Part shown: piece after piece, positions 1 to 7,108 of the stretch
Position numbering within the stretch: the first letter of the stretch is position 1
How the letters are laid out: each line of letters opens with the position of its first letter
Source of the DNA: Phycisphaerae bacterium
GTDB taxonomy: Bacteria > Planctomycetota > Phycisphaerae > UBA1845
Length of the DNA stretch: 11,006 nt
Direction: 5' to 3'
NCBI GenBank assembly: GCA_029260155.1
Contig: JAJDDU010000045.1
Span: forward strand, 1-11,006
Notes under the pieces: model-generated
Databases searched by the model: none
Told to the model about the DNA's origin: nothing
What the model saw: the letters and a program-made list of their open reading frames with translations, nothing else
Translations under genes and position numbers: made by a program

Positions 1-488
1 CCATCATGGTAGGCGGCGAGGCCGCCACGCTCGAACGCGCTCGCCCCGCGCTCGAAGCCATGGGACGAACGATCGTCCACTGCGGCCCTAGCGGGGCGGG
101 CCAGCTCACCAAACTCTGCAACCAGATCATCTGCGGCATGAACCTTCTGGCCGTCAGCGAGGCGATGGTCTTCGCCGAACGCGTCGGGCTCGACCCCGCG
201 ACGACGCTGAGAGTCGTCTCCAGCGGGGCGGCCGGTTCGTGGGCGGTCGACAATCTCGGCACGCGCATGCAGTCGCGAGATTTCGCGCCGATGTTCATGA
301 TCGACCTTCAGCAGAAAGACCTCGGCATCGCGCTGCGATCCGCGTTTGACATGCAAGCCCCCCTACCCGGCACGGCGCTCGTGCATCAACTGCTGGCAGC
401 CAACCAAGCCGCCGGCGAAGGCCGAGAGGGCACCCAAGCTCTCATCAAAACACTCGAACGCTTGGCCGGCGTCGACACCGATCGCTAG
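1..488 (+). CDS. 3-hydroxyisobutyrate dehydrogenase-family NAD(P)-dependent oxidoreductase, C-terminal part (5' truncated by window edge)
   Basis: The frame is open from base 3 to a TAG at 486-488, so the N-terminal Rossmann domain lies outside the window. The ATG at 6 is an internal methionine in the typical strand ending 'IMVGG'. Visible residues show the start of the helical C-terminal domain: the family motif GPSGAGQLTKLCNQ, whose lysine (codon 111-113) is the catalytic residue of beta-hydroxyacid dehydrogenases, then a helix with 'SEAMVFAERVGLD' and later 'QQKDLGIAL', whose lysine is also conserved. The family oxidises 3-hydroxyisobutyrate or reduces tartronate semialdehyde and related short hydroxyacids using NAD(P) in the cytoplasm. 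Without the N-terminal half the cofactor cannot be read, and the substrate (HIBADH, GarR/GlxR or GLYR type) cannot be decided. The gene converges on the anti-sigma-like gene, with 73 bp between the stops. Confidence 0.88.
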   Translation, partial: IMVGGEAATLERARPALEAMGRTIVHCGPSGAGQLTKLCNQIICGMNLLAVSEAMVFAERVGLDPATTLRVVSSGAAGSWAVDNLGTRMQSRDFAPMFMIDLQQKDLGIALRSAFDMQAPLPGTALVHQLLAANQAAGEGREGTQALIKTLERLAGVDTDR

Positions 489-561
489 TGAAGCGACGCA
501 TCTTGTCCGAGCCGCGACCGTAAGGGGCAGACCATCACCCGAGTAGAGATAGACGAGTCGC
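489..561. other. Short convergent intergenic gap
   Basis: This gap separates the stop codons of the oxidoreductase (plus) and the membrane regulator (minus). I see no strong hairpin followed by a T-run, so no terminator is called, although two convergent transcripts must end near here. Confidence 0.5.
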
Positions 562-1350
562 CTACTTCTGCGACGGATCGTAAAAGGCATCCAGCACGCG
601 CTCGCCATCGAGCGGCGTGACTTCGTACAGCACTGCCCTTCCCAACTCGCGGCGAAACACCCGCAAATCAACGTCCTCAGGAACTGTCAGGCCGGGGTCG
701 TAGTTCAGCTTGTCAACGAAGACGATCACGCCACGCCCGTCCACCCGAACCAGCAGCATGAGCGTGCGCTCAGTAATGACGTGGGCATAGCCGAGACCAA
801 GTGGAACGACACCCGATGATTGGGCGAGCAGGAGAGGCTGGTTAACCGATTTCGCAAAAACGTCGGAGAATTCCGCGTCGTCTTTGCAGACCCAATGGGG
901 CTTGAACTCGTTTTTCTCGGCCACCCGGTAGGCGTCCGCCAACGTAGTCTCGCTGCTCCATGCGGGTATCACGCCACTTGCAGACGGACCCTCATCGGCA
1001 GTGTAGAAGTCCGCGATACGCCAAACGCCCACCGCCGCCATGGCGAGCGCAGCCGCAACCACGAACCCCCGCGCAAATAGCCTAAACGTCCCCGATCCGT
1101 TTCCGCCATCTGAGGTATCGGCCGCCGCTTGAGCGATCACCGCGCGCGTCAGCGCCCCGTCGGGCGGCGCGAATTGTTTGGCAAGGGACTCATCGATGCG
1201 CTGTTGCCGCTTGAGCTCGCCACGCAACTCCTCCTGCTGCCCGAGCGTCTTCTCGAATTCAACGATCTGGGACGCGGTCATGAGACCGTCCAAGTACGCG
1301 TCGATCGCATCGACAACCGTTCCGTCTTGCAATTTGATGTGATGCGTCAT
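562..1350 (-). CDS. One-pass membrane protein, probable anti-sigma factor paired with the adjacent ECF sigma factor
   Basis: 262 residues. Residues 1-90 form a cytoplasmic segment with 'DAYLDGLMTASQIVEFEKTL' followed by a charged helix ending in 'FAPP'. This is the layout of planctomycete anti-sigma proteins in which the zinc-binding His/Cys residues have been lost. A single hydrophobic helix follows at about 94-113, then about 150 residues outside the membrane, with 'WVCKDD' (the only cysteine, C155) and a beta-rich end around 'VFVDKL'. The ATG is preceded by GAGGAG at good spacing. The start overlaps the sigma gene stop as ATGA, which implies translational coupling and a fixed ratio of the two proteins. 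Role inferred: it holds the sigma factor at the membrane until a periplasmic signal arrives. A FecR-like regulator or a sigma-neutral membrane protein is the alternative. The extracytoplasmic domain is not one I can name. Confidence 0.7.
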   Translation of the reverse strand: MTHHIKLQDGTVVDAIDAYLDGLMTASQIVEFEKTLGQQEELRGELKRQQRIDESLAKQFAPPDGALTRAVIAQAAADTSDGGNGSGTFRLFARGFVVAAALAMAAVGVWRIADFYTADEGPSASGVIPAWSSETTLADAYRVAEKNEFKPHWVCKDDAEFSDVFAKSVNQPLLLAQSSGVVPLGLGYAHVITERTLMLLVRVDGRGVIVFVDKLNYDPGLTVPEDVDLRVFRRELGRAVLYEVTPLDGERVLDAFYDPSQK

Positions 1351-1964
1351 AACGCGTCTCCTCGATCCGCCCCGAGCGGGCCGTGCGTCGCAGCCAAGCG
1401 TTGACGCAGAAGTTTACGCGTTCTATGCACGTGACTCATCGCAGTGCCCGGCGGAATGCCCAGCAGCGATGCAATCTCCGAGTATTCGAGTCCGTCGAGG
1501 GTCCTCAGCAGCAGACACGTCCGGGCCATCTGCCCCACCTCGTCCAGCGCGCACGACACGCGCTCATCGAACCCCGCGCCGCCGCGTTCCCGCTGGGTTC
1601 CGTCTGCGAGCCGGACGGACGGCGCCTGTTCCGGGACTTGTTCGATGAATTCCGACGAATCGCCCTTGCGGCCGTGCTTCTGTTCCTTTCTGTTGTGGTT
1701 CAATGCGACGTACTTCACAGTCTTGGCCATCCACGCCGTAAAGTTTGTCCCAGGCTGGAACTGGTCGATTTTCCGCAACCCAACGATGGCCGCCTCCTGT
1801 ACGACATCCTCTGCGAGCGCGGCATCGCCCATCACCCCCACGGCAATCCGCCAGAGGATGTTGAATGATCGCCGATACTCGGCCGCAAAGTTGAATGGCC
1901 CCACAGAGACACCGGCGTGGGGCGATCCATCTGCGTTGGGCTGAGCGTGTTGCACGGACCGCAT
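1347..1964 (-). CDS. ECF-type RNA polymerase sigma factor (sigma-70 family)
   Basis: 205 residues, normal for the ECF group. Region 2 spans about residues 27-95 and contains 'AEDVVQEAAIVGLRKIDQF' with the downstream 'TNFTAWMAKTVKYVALNHNRK', the core-polymerase and -10 recognition part. A charged linker (96-131) separates it from region 4 (about 132-190), whose helix-turn-helix reads 'LEYSEIASLLGIPPGTAMSHV' and then 'HRTRKLLRQRL', the -35 binding part. The first 25 residues are an extra non-conserved leader. It directs polymerase to a small set of promoters, and its overlapping membrane partner suggests that it responds to an envelope or external signal. The ATG at 1964 has only a moderate GAGAAG-type binding site upstream. 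The gene is divergent from the immunophilin gene across a 212-bp gap. I cannot assign an ECF subgroup. Confidence 0.92.
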   Translation of the reverse strand: MRSVQHAQPNADGSPHAGVSVGPFNFAAEYRRSFNILWRIAVGVMGDAALAEDVVQEAAIVGLRKIDQFQPGTNFTAWMAKTVKYVALNHNRKEQKHGRKGDSSEFIEQVPEQAPSVRLADGTQRERGGAGFDERVSCALDEVGQMARTCLLLRTLDGLEYSEIASLLGIPPGTAMSHVHRTRKLLRQRLAATHGPLGADRGDAL

Positions 1965-1992
1965 CCTATCTTCTCATGTTTGTTGTCGGCAA

Positions 1993-2016
1993 GAGCTTGC
2001 AGGATCTCCCAAGCTC
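1993..2016. repeat. Inverted repeat upstream of the sigma gene
   Basis: GAGCTTG (1993-1999) and CAAGCTC (2010-2016) are perfect 7-bp arms around a 10-base centre, ending 28 bp upstream of the sigma factor ATG. A second palindrome, GCAAG-AG-CTTGC at 1989-2000, shares its right half with the first arm, so in RNA the two foldings would exclude each other. It could be an operator or a leader hairpin. At this length chance is also possible. Confidence 0.4.
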
Positions 2017-2093
2017 AAAAGCGACAGGCGACGACGATTTTTCCCTCAGACCCGCACCTCGTCGGGTTGTGAGCACGGTTATCAGCCGCTAGG

Positions 2094-2129
2094 CTACCGC
2101 CTGTTTGCCCCGTGTCACGCTGGCGGTAG
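2094..2129. repeat. Inverted repeat in the leader of the immunophilin gene
   Basis: CTACCGCC (2094-2101) and GGCGGTAG (2122-2129) are perfect 8-bp GC-rich arms around a 20-base centre, ending 47 bp before the ATG at 2177. It could form a 5' leader hairpin or bind a regulator. No T-run follows, so it is not a canonical terminator. Confidence 0.4.
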
Positions 2130-2176
2130 GGCTTGGTTCGCTCGGGGACTTGGACTCGTGAACAAGGTAGAAGACA

Positions 2177-3298
2177 ATGCAAAAAGTGAAGTATAGTGTA
2201 ATCCTCGCCGCGGCTGCGGTGTCATGCGTGTTGGCGGCAATCACCACAGCCGAGCCGACTGACGCCCAAAAGAAGGCATCCGAAAAGGACGGAAAAGTCT
2301 ACGTCACCATGACGACCACATTGGGTGATATGGTGATCGAGCTAAACCGCGAACGGGCACCCATCACCGTCGCGAATTTCCTGAGCTACGCCGACTCCGG
2401 TTTCTATGAAGGCACGATGTTCCACCGCATCATCAAGAGCTTCATGATACAGGGCGGCGGTATGACCGAGGGCTACACCAAAAAGGGAACCAAGGAGCAG
2501 ATTCAAAACGAAGCCGACAACGGCCTCAAGAACACCTACGGCACGCTGGCCATGGCCCGCACCGGCGCCCCGCACTCCGCCACGAGCCAGTTCTTCATCA
2601 ATGTTAAAGACAACCAAGGAACCCTGAATCACAAGGGCAAGAATCAGCAAGGCTGGGGCTACTGCGTGTTTGGAAGAGTCATCGACGGATTGGATACCGT
2701 TGAGAAAATCCGCAACACGCCGGTCCATCAGGATCCGCGTGCCGACCCCAGACAGCCCGCAGCCGCCGACACGTCCGTGTTGATCACGAACGTCGTTCGA
2801 GCCGACACGTCCAAGCTCACCGAGGCCATCGCCAAATTCGCAGGAGAAGATACGACGCAAGCAACGAAAGACGCTGAAGAAGCCAAGAAAAAAGCAGAAG
2901 CATTGGGAGGTGGAATGGACGCCGGAAGAGCACTGGTCAAGAGCAAGGACGTTGACATCAGCAAGGGCACGACTACAGCCTCGGGCTTGTGGCACGTCGA
3001 CGTGAAGGCAGGCGACGGCGATGCAGTGCCGTCCGGCGCCAGGGTCACGGTACACTACACCGGCTGGCTGACCGACGGCACGGAGTTCGACTCCTCAGTC
3101 GGTCGCGGCAAGCCTGCAACCTTCAACATCAACGGAGTCATCCGCGGATGGACCGAAGGCGTCGGCAGCATGAAGACCGGCGGCAAGCGATTCCTCGTCA
3201 TCCCGCCCGAGATGGCATACGGTTCCCAAGGCCGTCCGAGCATCCCACCGAACGCCGTGTTGGTCTTCGAGGTCGAGCTGATCGAAATCGCCGGATAG
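2177..3298 (+). CDS. Secreted dual-family peptidyl-prolyl isomerase (cyclophilin-FKBP fusion)
   Basis: 373 residues. Residues 1-25 are a signal peptide (Lys-rich start, Ala/Val core), probably cut near 'TTA-EP', so the protein acts in the periplasm or outside. A cyclophilin domain covers about 41-208: FHR with the catalytic arginine R84, the FMIQGG core at 89-94, 'MARTGAPHSATSQFFINV' at 126-143, and a bacterial-type T149-L150 in place of the cyclosporin-binding Trp. A charged helical linker (213-262, Lys/Glu/Ala-rich) joins it to an FKBP domain at about 264-373 with the pocket residues Y294, F304-D305, F316, V321-I322, W325, Y348, I356 and F364. Both active sites look intact. Each family catalyses cis-trans isomerisation at Xaa-Pro bonds and aids folding. 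The start has an AAGG-containing site about 9 bases upstream. The gene stands alone, divergent from the ECF sigma gene. Confidence 0.93.
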   Translation: MQKVKYSVILAAAAVSCVLAAITTAEPTDAQKKASEKDGKVYVTMTTTLGDMVIELNRERAPITVANFLSYADSGFYEGTMFHRIIKSFMIQGGGMTEGYTKKGTKEQIQNEADNGLKNTYGTLAMARTGAPHSATSQFFINVKDNQGTLNHKGKNQQGWGYCVFGRVIDGLDTVEKIRNTPVHQDPRADPRQPAAADTSVLITNVVRADTSKLTEAIAKFAGEDTTQATKDAEEAKKKAEALGGGMDAGRALVKSKDVDISKGTTTASGLWHVDVKAGDGDAVPSGARVTVHYTGWLTDGTEFDSSVGRGKPATFNINGVIRGWTEGVGSMKTGGKRFLVIPPEMAYGSQGRPSIPPNAVLVFEVELIEIAG

Positions 3299-3300
3299 GA

Positions 3301-3315
3301 CGACTTCGCAAGTCG
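3301..3315 (+). terminator. Possible weak hairpin terminator of the immunophilin gene
   Basis: CGACTT-CGC-AAGTCG is a perfect 6-bp stem with a 3-base loop starting three bases after the TAG. There is no T-run behind it, so it may only protect the 3' end of the mRNA or be chance. Confidence 0.3.
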
Positions 3316-3489
3316 ATCATTGGCCACTTGAGGGCGATCAAAGCGACACTACAACATGTCCGCTGAGGGTGCCTGCGCGCCGTGCCCCGACGGCAGGTTT
3401 CCGCGCATTAACTCTCAAAACGGCGAAATACTAGATGATTACGCTGCCTATCTTCGTCTCAATTGAGTAATATCTTGTTTATGGGTCAT

Positions 3490-3529
3490 TCGGACGCGTC
3501 GCCGCGAGGGGCAGAAGGCGGGCGTCCGA
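3490..3529 (+). repeat. Two-tier inverted repeat in the putative metallopeptidase leader
   Basis: TCGGACGC (3490-3497) pairs with GCGTCCGA (3522-3529), an 8-bp perfect stem. Inside it CGCC (3500-3503) pairs with GGCG (3517-3520), leaving a 13-base purine-rich loop that contains GAGGGG. It lies just downstream of the AT-rich island, so it would sit near the 5' end of the mRNA. I do not recognise a known riboswitch. Confidence 0.4.
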
Positions 3530-3726
3530 GCGAGTCAACGTTCGCCGAATCCCGCGTGGTCTCGTGGTCGCGATCACGTGCGGAGTGTGCGTCGGCGGGC
3601 GAGTGCTTTGAGTGAAAGAAACGGTACGTATCCCCCTCTCGGCGTTCGAGAACGTCGACCGGGCCGGTTGTACTTCAGCCCCCCCCGAAGCGCGAGCCAA
3701 CGGCGTTATTTAAACGGAGTCCAAAA

Positions 3727-6700
3727 GTGACGAGATTGATGTTGAGTTCTACGGTCGCACTAACTGCTCTTGTTGGGTCAGTCGCGGTTTCGTTCGCGGA
3801 AACCGATCGCGACGCCGCGGTCATCGACGCTCACGCTGCCAAGCGAGCGATGTTTGAAGCGACGCCACAAGCGCGTCTCTTCGAGCGTATGGGTCGAGCA
3901 ACGGACGCGTACGGGACCGCCCTCGCTTGGGGCAATAGCCCCGAGGACAGCGCCGAGCAGTTTCGATGGAGTCACACAGAGATCTTCGGTGTGGCTGCGG
4001 GAGATCTCGACTGGCGAGGCCCGCTGGCCGACGGACGTCACCTTCAATCGGTGATGTTCCAGCAAGATACCGGCACCTACAAATTCACGCTCGTCTACTA
4101 CACGCAGCGCAAAGACGGCATCCTGGTATACGGCGCCGACCTGCGAAACCTAGTACGCAACGAGCCCGGATTTCCCGTCGTGCTGGTCCGCAGCAGCCTG
4201 CGTGACTTGGGCGGCTTTCAGCCGGATCTAGCGGGTGCCCGCGAGCCCGCGCGCGGTCGCAACACGGCGCTTGCGGCGATTCCGTCGCTGACGAGATTCA
4301 CCGAGCCGGAGCTGGTAATCTGGGCGGGTGTGGACGACATGGTCGTCGACCCCGAAGTCGCCTACACCTTCGTTGCGGACAACGGCCTGCCGGTCAACGA
4401 AGTCGCTCAGAGATGGCGATTCGTAACCGACGCGGCCACCGGTGCGATCCTGTACCAAGAGGATCTCATTCTCAGCATCGATGTCGCCGGCAGTGTGAGC
4501 GGCCTTGCGACGGATTTGCCTGGCGCTGACATCTGCGAAGAGGAAGTATTCGAGATACTGCCGTACGGCTTGGTGCGGATCGGCGGAACGGAAGTGTTTG
4601 CCGACGAGAACGGCGACTTCGTCATCCCCAACGCAGGCGCAGATCCTGTGACCGTAGAGTCGGAACTCCGCGGCGAGTTCTTCCGCGTTGACAACTTCGG
4701 CGGACCGAACACCGTACTGTCGATGGAAGTGACCCTTCCCGGCACCGCGGACTTCATGCACAACGCCGCCAACGCAAACGAATTCGATAGGGCCGAAGTC
4801 AACGCCTATCTGCACGCCAATGTCGTGCGTGATCACGCCCTACGATTCAATCCCAATTACCCCACGATCGCGACGCAGACAAACTACTTGATCAACATCA
4901 GTCAGAACTCGGCCCAGTCGGGCGGTTTCTGCCCGGGCAACGCCCAGTATCAGGGTGAGAACATGCGTTTCTGCGCTTCCGGCCCGAGCAATCCGAATAC
5001 GGCCTGGTCCTCCGTCGTATACCACGAGTACGGCCATCATCTGGTCGCGATGGCAGGAAGCGGCCAGGGTGCCTACGGCGAAGGCACCGGCGACGTAGTG
5101 TCGCTGATTATCCTGGACGACCCCGATTTGGCCGTGGGTTTCTTTAATAACTGCAACTCGGCCCTGCGCGATGCGGACAACATTTGCCAGTACTCGCCGT
5201 CTGGTTGCACGACGAATTGCGGCAGTGCAAGCCACTCGTGTGGCCGGCTTCTGTCGGGGTGCGTGTGGAGCACGCGGAACGAGTTGATCGCCACCGAACC
5301 CGAAGACTATCAAGACATTCTCTCCAACCTTGCCATCAACGCCATCTTGATGCACTCGGGCAGTGGCATCTCCCCCGCGATTACGGTCCACTACATGACC
5401 CTCGATGACGACGACGCGACGCTCGAAAACGGAACGCCGCACTACGACGAAATCAACGCTGGGTTTGGCGCCCACGGCATGCCGGGTCCTGCACTGTCCC
5501 TGCTGGCATTCGTCTACCCCCAGGGACGCCCGAGCTTCTCCGACCCCAACGAAGGCGCTCCGATCGAAGTCGAGATTCAGTCCATCGCGGGGACGCTGGA
5601 CCAGAGCATTCCGCCGACGCTCCACGTCTCGATCGACGGCGGCGCATTCGCCACTTCGCAGCTCACGCCGACGGGCGAGGAGGCAGCGTTCACCGGAACG
5701 CTCCCGCCGGCACCGTGCTTCGCGACGATCGACTGGTTCATCTCCGCCCAAACGACCGAGGGGGCAGAACCCACCAGCCCAAGCGGTGCCCCCGGCGAGA
5801 CGTTCGGAACCTTTGTGATAACCGACAACATCAATGATGTATTGGAGGACTTCGAAAGCCCGATCGGGTACGCGGTCTCCGGCGATGTCAGCGGCACGTT
5901 GAGCGGAGAATGGGAGTTGGGTGTCCCCGCAGGAGGTGGCAGCCGCGGCGATCCCGCGCAAGACTTCGACGGTTCCGGCCAGTGCTACCTCACCGGAAAC
6001 GCGCCGGACAACACCGATGTCGACGACGGGACTACGATCCTCACGACTCCCGCCTTCGACATGAGCGGCGCCAACGCCGAGTATTTCGTCAGCTACGCCC
6101 GCTGGTATTCCAACACATTCGGCGCGTCGCCCAGCGCGGACGTCTTCGTCGTCGAAGTGTCCAACGACGACGGTGCCAACTGGACAAACCTCGAGACGGT
6201 AGGTCCGACGGGTCCCGAGGCCGATGGCGGCTGGTTCTTCGTATCGCACAACGTCGAAAGTGTGATCGATACGTCCGAACAGGTCCGCTTCCGCTTCCTC
6301 GCCTCTGACCTGGGAGCCGGCTCCGTAATCGAAGCGGCGATCGACGCCCTTCGCATCGACAGAGTCGAGTGTGTCAGCGTGGACAAGACCGCGCCAGCAA
6401 TCGTCCACAACGACGGACAGTCGACCAATCCGTTTTCAGGATACGTTGATTCACGGGCCGAGAGCTCCGACGGGATCAACCTCGACCTCGGCGTGAACCA
6501 GTTGACCCTACGGTTCAGCGAGCCGGTGCGGGCGGTGGGAGGCCTTGACCTCGCCACGGATTCGTTCGACGTGGTCGCCACAGGCGCGACCCAACCGACC
6601 GTGACAGCCGTCAACGCATCCGCAAACCCGCTCATCGTGTTAACACTGTCAGGCCCGATTCCGGTCCTTGAGTGGACCACTGTGATCGCCCATGTCGAGG

Positions 6701-7014
6701 ATTTTTCTGGAAACGTCATCGAAAACGCCGGCGACCTTGGCCCCGGCGTCGATGAATCCGATCGCGTGGACATCGGTTTCCTGCCCTGCGACGTGGATCA
6801 GAGCGGCACCGTCGCGCCCTTCGACCTACTCAAGTTCCGCGGCATCATCAACGGAATCGACGGCAACCCTCAGGGCGAAGACGCGGACTTTGTGGATATA
6901 GACCGCAACGGCACGACTTCACCGTTTGACTTGCTCGCTTTCAGGCAGTTGATCAACGGAGAGGGCAACGCAACGCGCGTGTGGGCGGACGAGTCACTCG
7001 CCCCCCGCCCGTAG
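3727..7014 (+). CDS. Large secreted zinc metallopeptidase (fungalysin/thermolysin-like) with adhesion-type domains and C-terminal dockerin-like calcium loops
   Basis: 1095 residues. A GTG start at 3727 is chosen because GGAG (3716-3719) lies 7 bases upstream; an in-frame ATG at 3739 is placed less well. The signal peptide is cut near residue 24 (SFA-ET). Residues ~35-255 resemble a fungalysin/thermolysin propeptide, ending in a PepSY-like 'WRFVTDAATGAILYQED'. The catalytic part has HEYGHH at 433-438 (zinc ligands H433 and H437, base E434) and GEGTGD at 451-456, where E452 fits the third ligand and D456 the ExxxD aspartate, as in M36 and M4 gluzincins. Six cysteines (476, 487, 494, 498, 505, 512) form a compact insert just after. 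A jelly-roll/MAM-like beta domain spans ~707-882 and an Ig-like domain ~886-1017. Two calcium loops, D1022-D1033 and D1057-D1068, each end PFDLL, the dockerin pattern. Substrate unknown; extracellular protein breakdown or surface processing is likely. Confidence 0.85.
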   Translation: MTRLMLSSTVALTALVGSVAVSFAETDRDAAVIDAHAAKRAMFEATPQARLFERMGRATDAYGTALAWGNSPEDSAEQFRWSHTEIFGVAAGDLDWRGPLADGRHLQSVMFQQDTGTYKFTLVYYTQRKDGILVYGADLRNLVRNEPGFPVVLVRSSLRDLGGFQPDLAGAREPARGRNTALAAIPSLTRFTEPELVIWAGVDDMVVDPEVAYTFVADNGLPVNEVAQRWRFVTDAATGAILYQEDLILSIDVAGSVSGLATDLPGADICEEEVFEILPYGLVRIGGTEVFADENGDFVIPNAGADPVTVESELRGEFFRVDNFGGPNTVLSMEVTLPGTADFMHNAANANEFDRAEVNAYLHANVVRDHALRFNPNYPTIATQTNYLINISQNSAQSGGFCPGNAQYQGENMRFCASGPSNPNTAWSSVVYHEYGHHLVAMAGSGQGAYGEGTGDVVSLIILDDPDLAVGFFNNCNSALRDADNICQYSPSGCTTNCGSASHSCGRLLSGCVWSTRNELIATEPEDYQDILSNLAINAILMHSGSGISPAITVHYMTLDDDDATLENGTPHYDEINAGFGAHGMPGPALSLLAFVYPQGRPSFSDPNEGAPIEVEIQSIAGTLDQSIPPTLHVSIDGGAFATSQLTPTGEEAAFTGTLPPAPCFATIDWFISAQTTEGAEPTSPSGAPGETFGTFVITDNINDVLEDFESPIGYAVSGDVSGTLSGEWELGVPAGGGSRGDPAQDFDGSGQCYLTGNAPDNTDVDDGTTILTTPAFDMSGANAEYFVSYARWYSNTFGASPSADVFVVEVSNDDGANWTNLETVGPTGPEADGGWFFVSHNVESVIDTSEQVRFRFLASDLGAGSVIEAAIDALRIDRVECVSVDKTAPAIVHNDGQSTNPFSGYVDSRAESSDGINLDLGVNQLTLRFSEPVRAVGGLDLATDSFDVVATGATQPTVTAVNASANPLIVLTLSGPIPVLEWTTVIAHVEDFSGNVIENAGDLGPGVDESDRVDIGFLPCDVDQSGTVAPFDLLKFRGIINGIDGNPQGEDADFVDIDRNGTTSPFDLLAFRQLINGEGNATRVWADESLAPRP

Positions 7015-7026
7015 GCGGTGCTCTAT

Positions 7027-7043
7027 TTCTGAGTTCTGAGTTC
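7027..7043. repeat. Short tandem repeat TTCTGAG x2.4
   Basis: Two exact copies of TTCTGAG (7027-7033 and 7034-7040) plus TTC lie directly after the metallopeptidase stop, in the AT-richer part of the gap before coaD. Function unknown; chance or replication slippage is possible. Confidence 0.5.
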
Positions 7044-7064
7044 CAAAAACTGAATTCTTGATCC

Positions 7065-7108
7065 CCCTCTCGTCGGTTTGGCCGTACAATGCCAGGCCGA
7101 CGAGAGGG
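7065..7108 (+). promoter_or_regulatory. Strong inverted repeat ending inside the coaD ribosome binding site
   Basis: A perfect 12-bp stem (7065-7076 with 7097-7108) continues inward through two G-U pairs and four Watson-Crick pairs (7077-7082 with 7091-7096), giving an 18-bp helix with an 8-base loop at 7083-7090. The right arm ends in GAGGG, so it takes up the first bases of the GGAGG at 7107-7111 that serves coaD. In RNA this could hide the ribosome binding site or terminate the upstream transcript. The loop also contains TACAAT (7085-7090, 5/6 match to a -10 box), so as DNA it could instead be an operator centred on a promoter, although no -35 box is placed well for it. Confidence 0.75.

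Larger units (their letters stand above)
1965..2176. promoter_or_regulatory. Divergent intergenic region between sigma factor and immunophilin genes
   Basis: These 212 bp must hold the promoters for both divergent genes. Toward the immunophilin, TTGTGA (2067-2072), a 17-base spacer and TAGGCT (2090-2095) form a weak sigma-70-like pair (4/6 and 3/6 matches). I see no convincing promoter toward the sigma gene, as expected if it is recognised by an alternative sigma. Two inverted repeats lie here and are listed separately. No open frame in the gap looks like a gene. Confidence 0.4.
3299..3726. other. 428-bp non-coding region before the metallopeptidase gene
   Basis: No convincing gene. The first part has a small hairpin just after the immunophilin stop. 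An AT-rich island at about 3410-3485 contains a perfect palindrome, CTCAATTGAG (3458-3467), and is the most likely promoter location for the downstream gene, although no well-spaced -35/-10 pair is clear. A structured GC-rich inverted repeat follows at 3490-3529. Nearer the gene are the imperfect GCGTTC-GA-GAACGT (3643-3656) and a run of eight or nine C around 3679-3687. If transcription starts in the AT-rich island, the mRNA leader would be roughly 240 bases, long enough for RNA-based control. Confidence 0.5.

Noticed and set aside
3463..3491. TTGAGT-17-TCATTC as a promoter for the metallopeptidase gene
   Set aside because: The -10 hexamer matches too few positions; I only call the AT-rich island a likely promoter area.
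3479..3700. 73-codon minus-strand frame in the gap before the metallopeptidase
   Set aside because: Thr/Arg-rich with no recognisable motif; its existence is explained by GC-rich sequence, so I treat the gap as non-coding.
4840..6408. 522-codon open frame on the minus strand
   Set aside because: It lies fully opposite the metallopeptidase, whose zinc site, signal peptide and calcium loops are coherent. The reverse translation is low-complexity Arg/Val/Asp with no motif, as expected for a GC-rich shadow frame.
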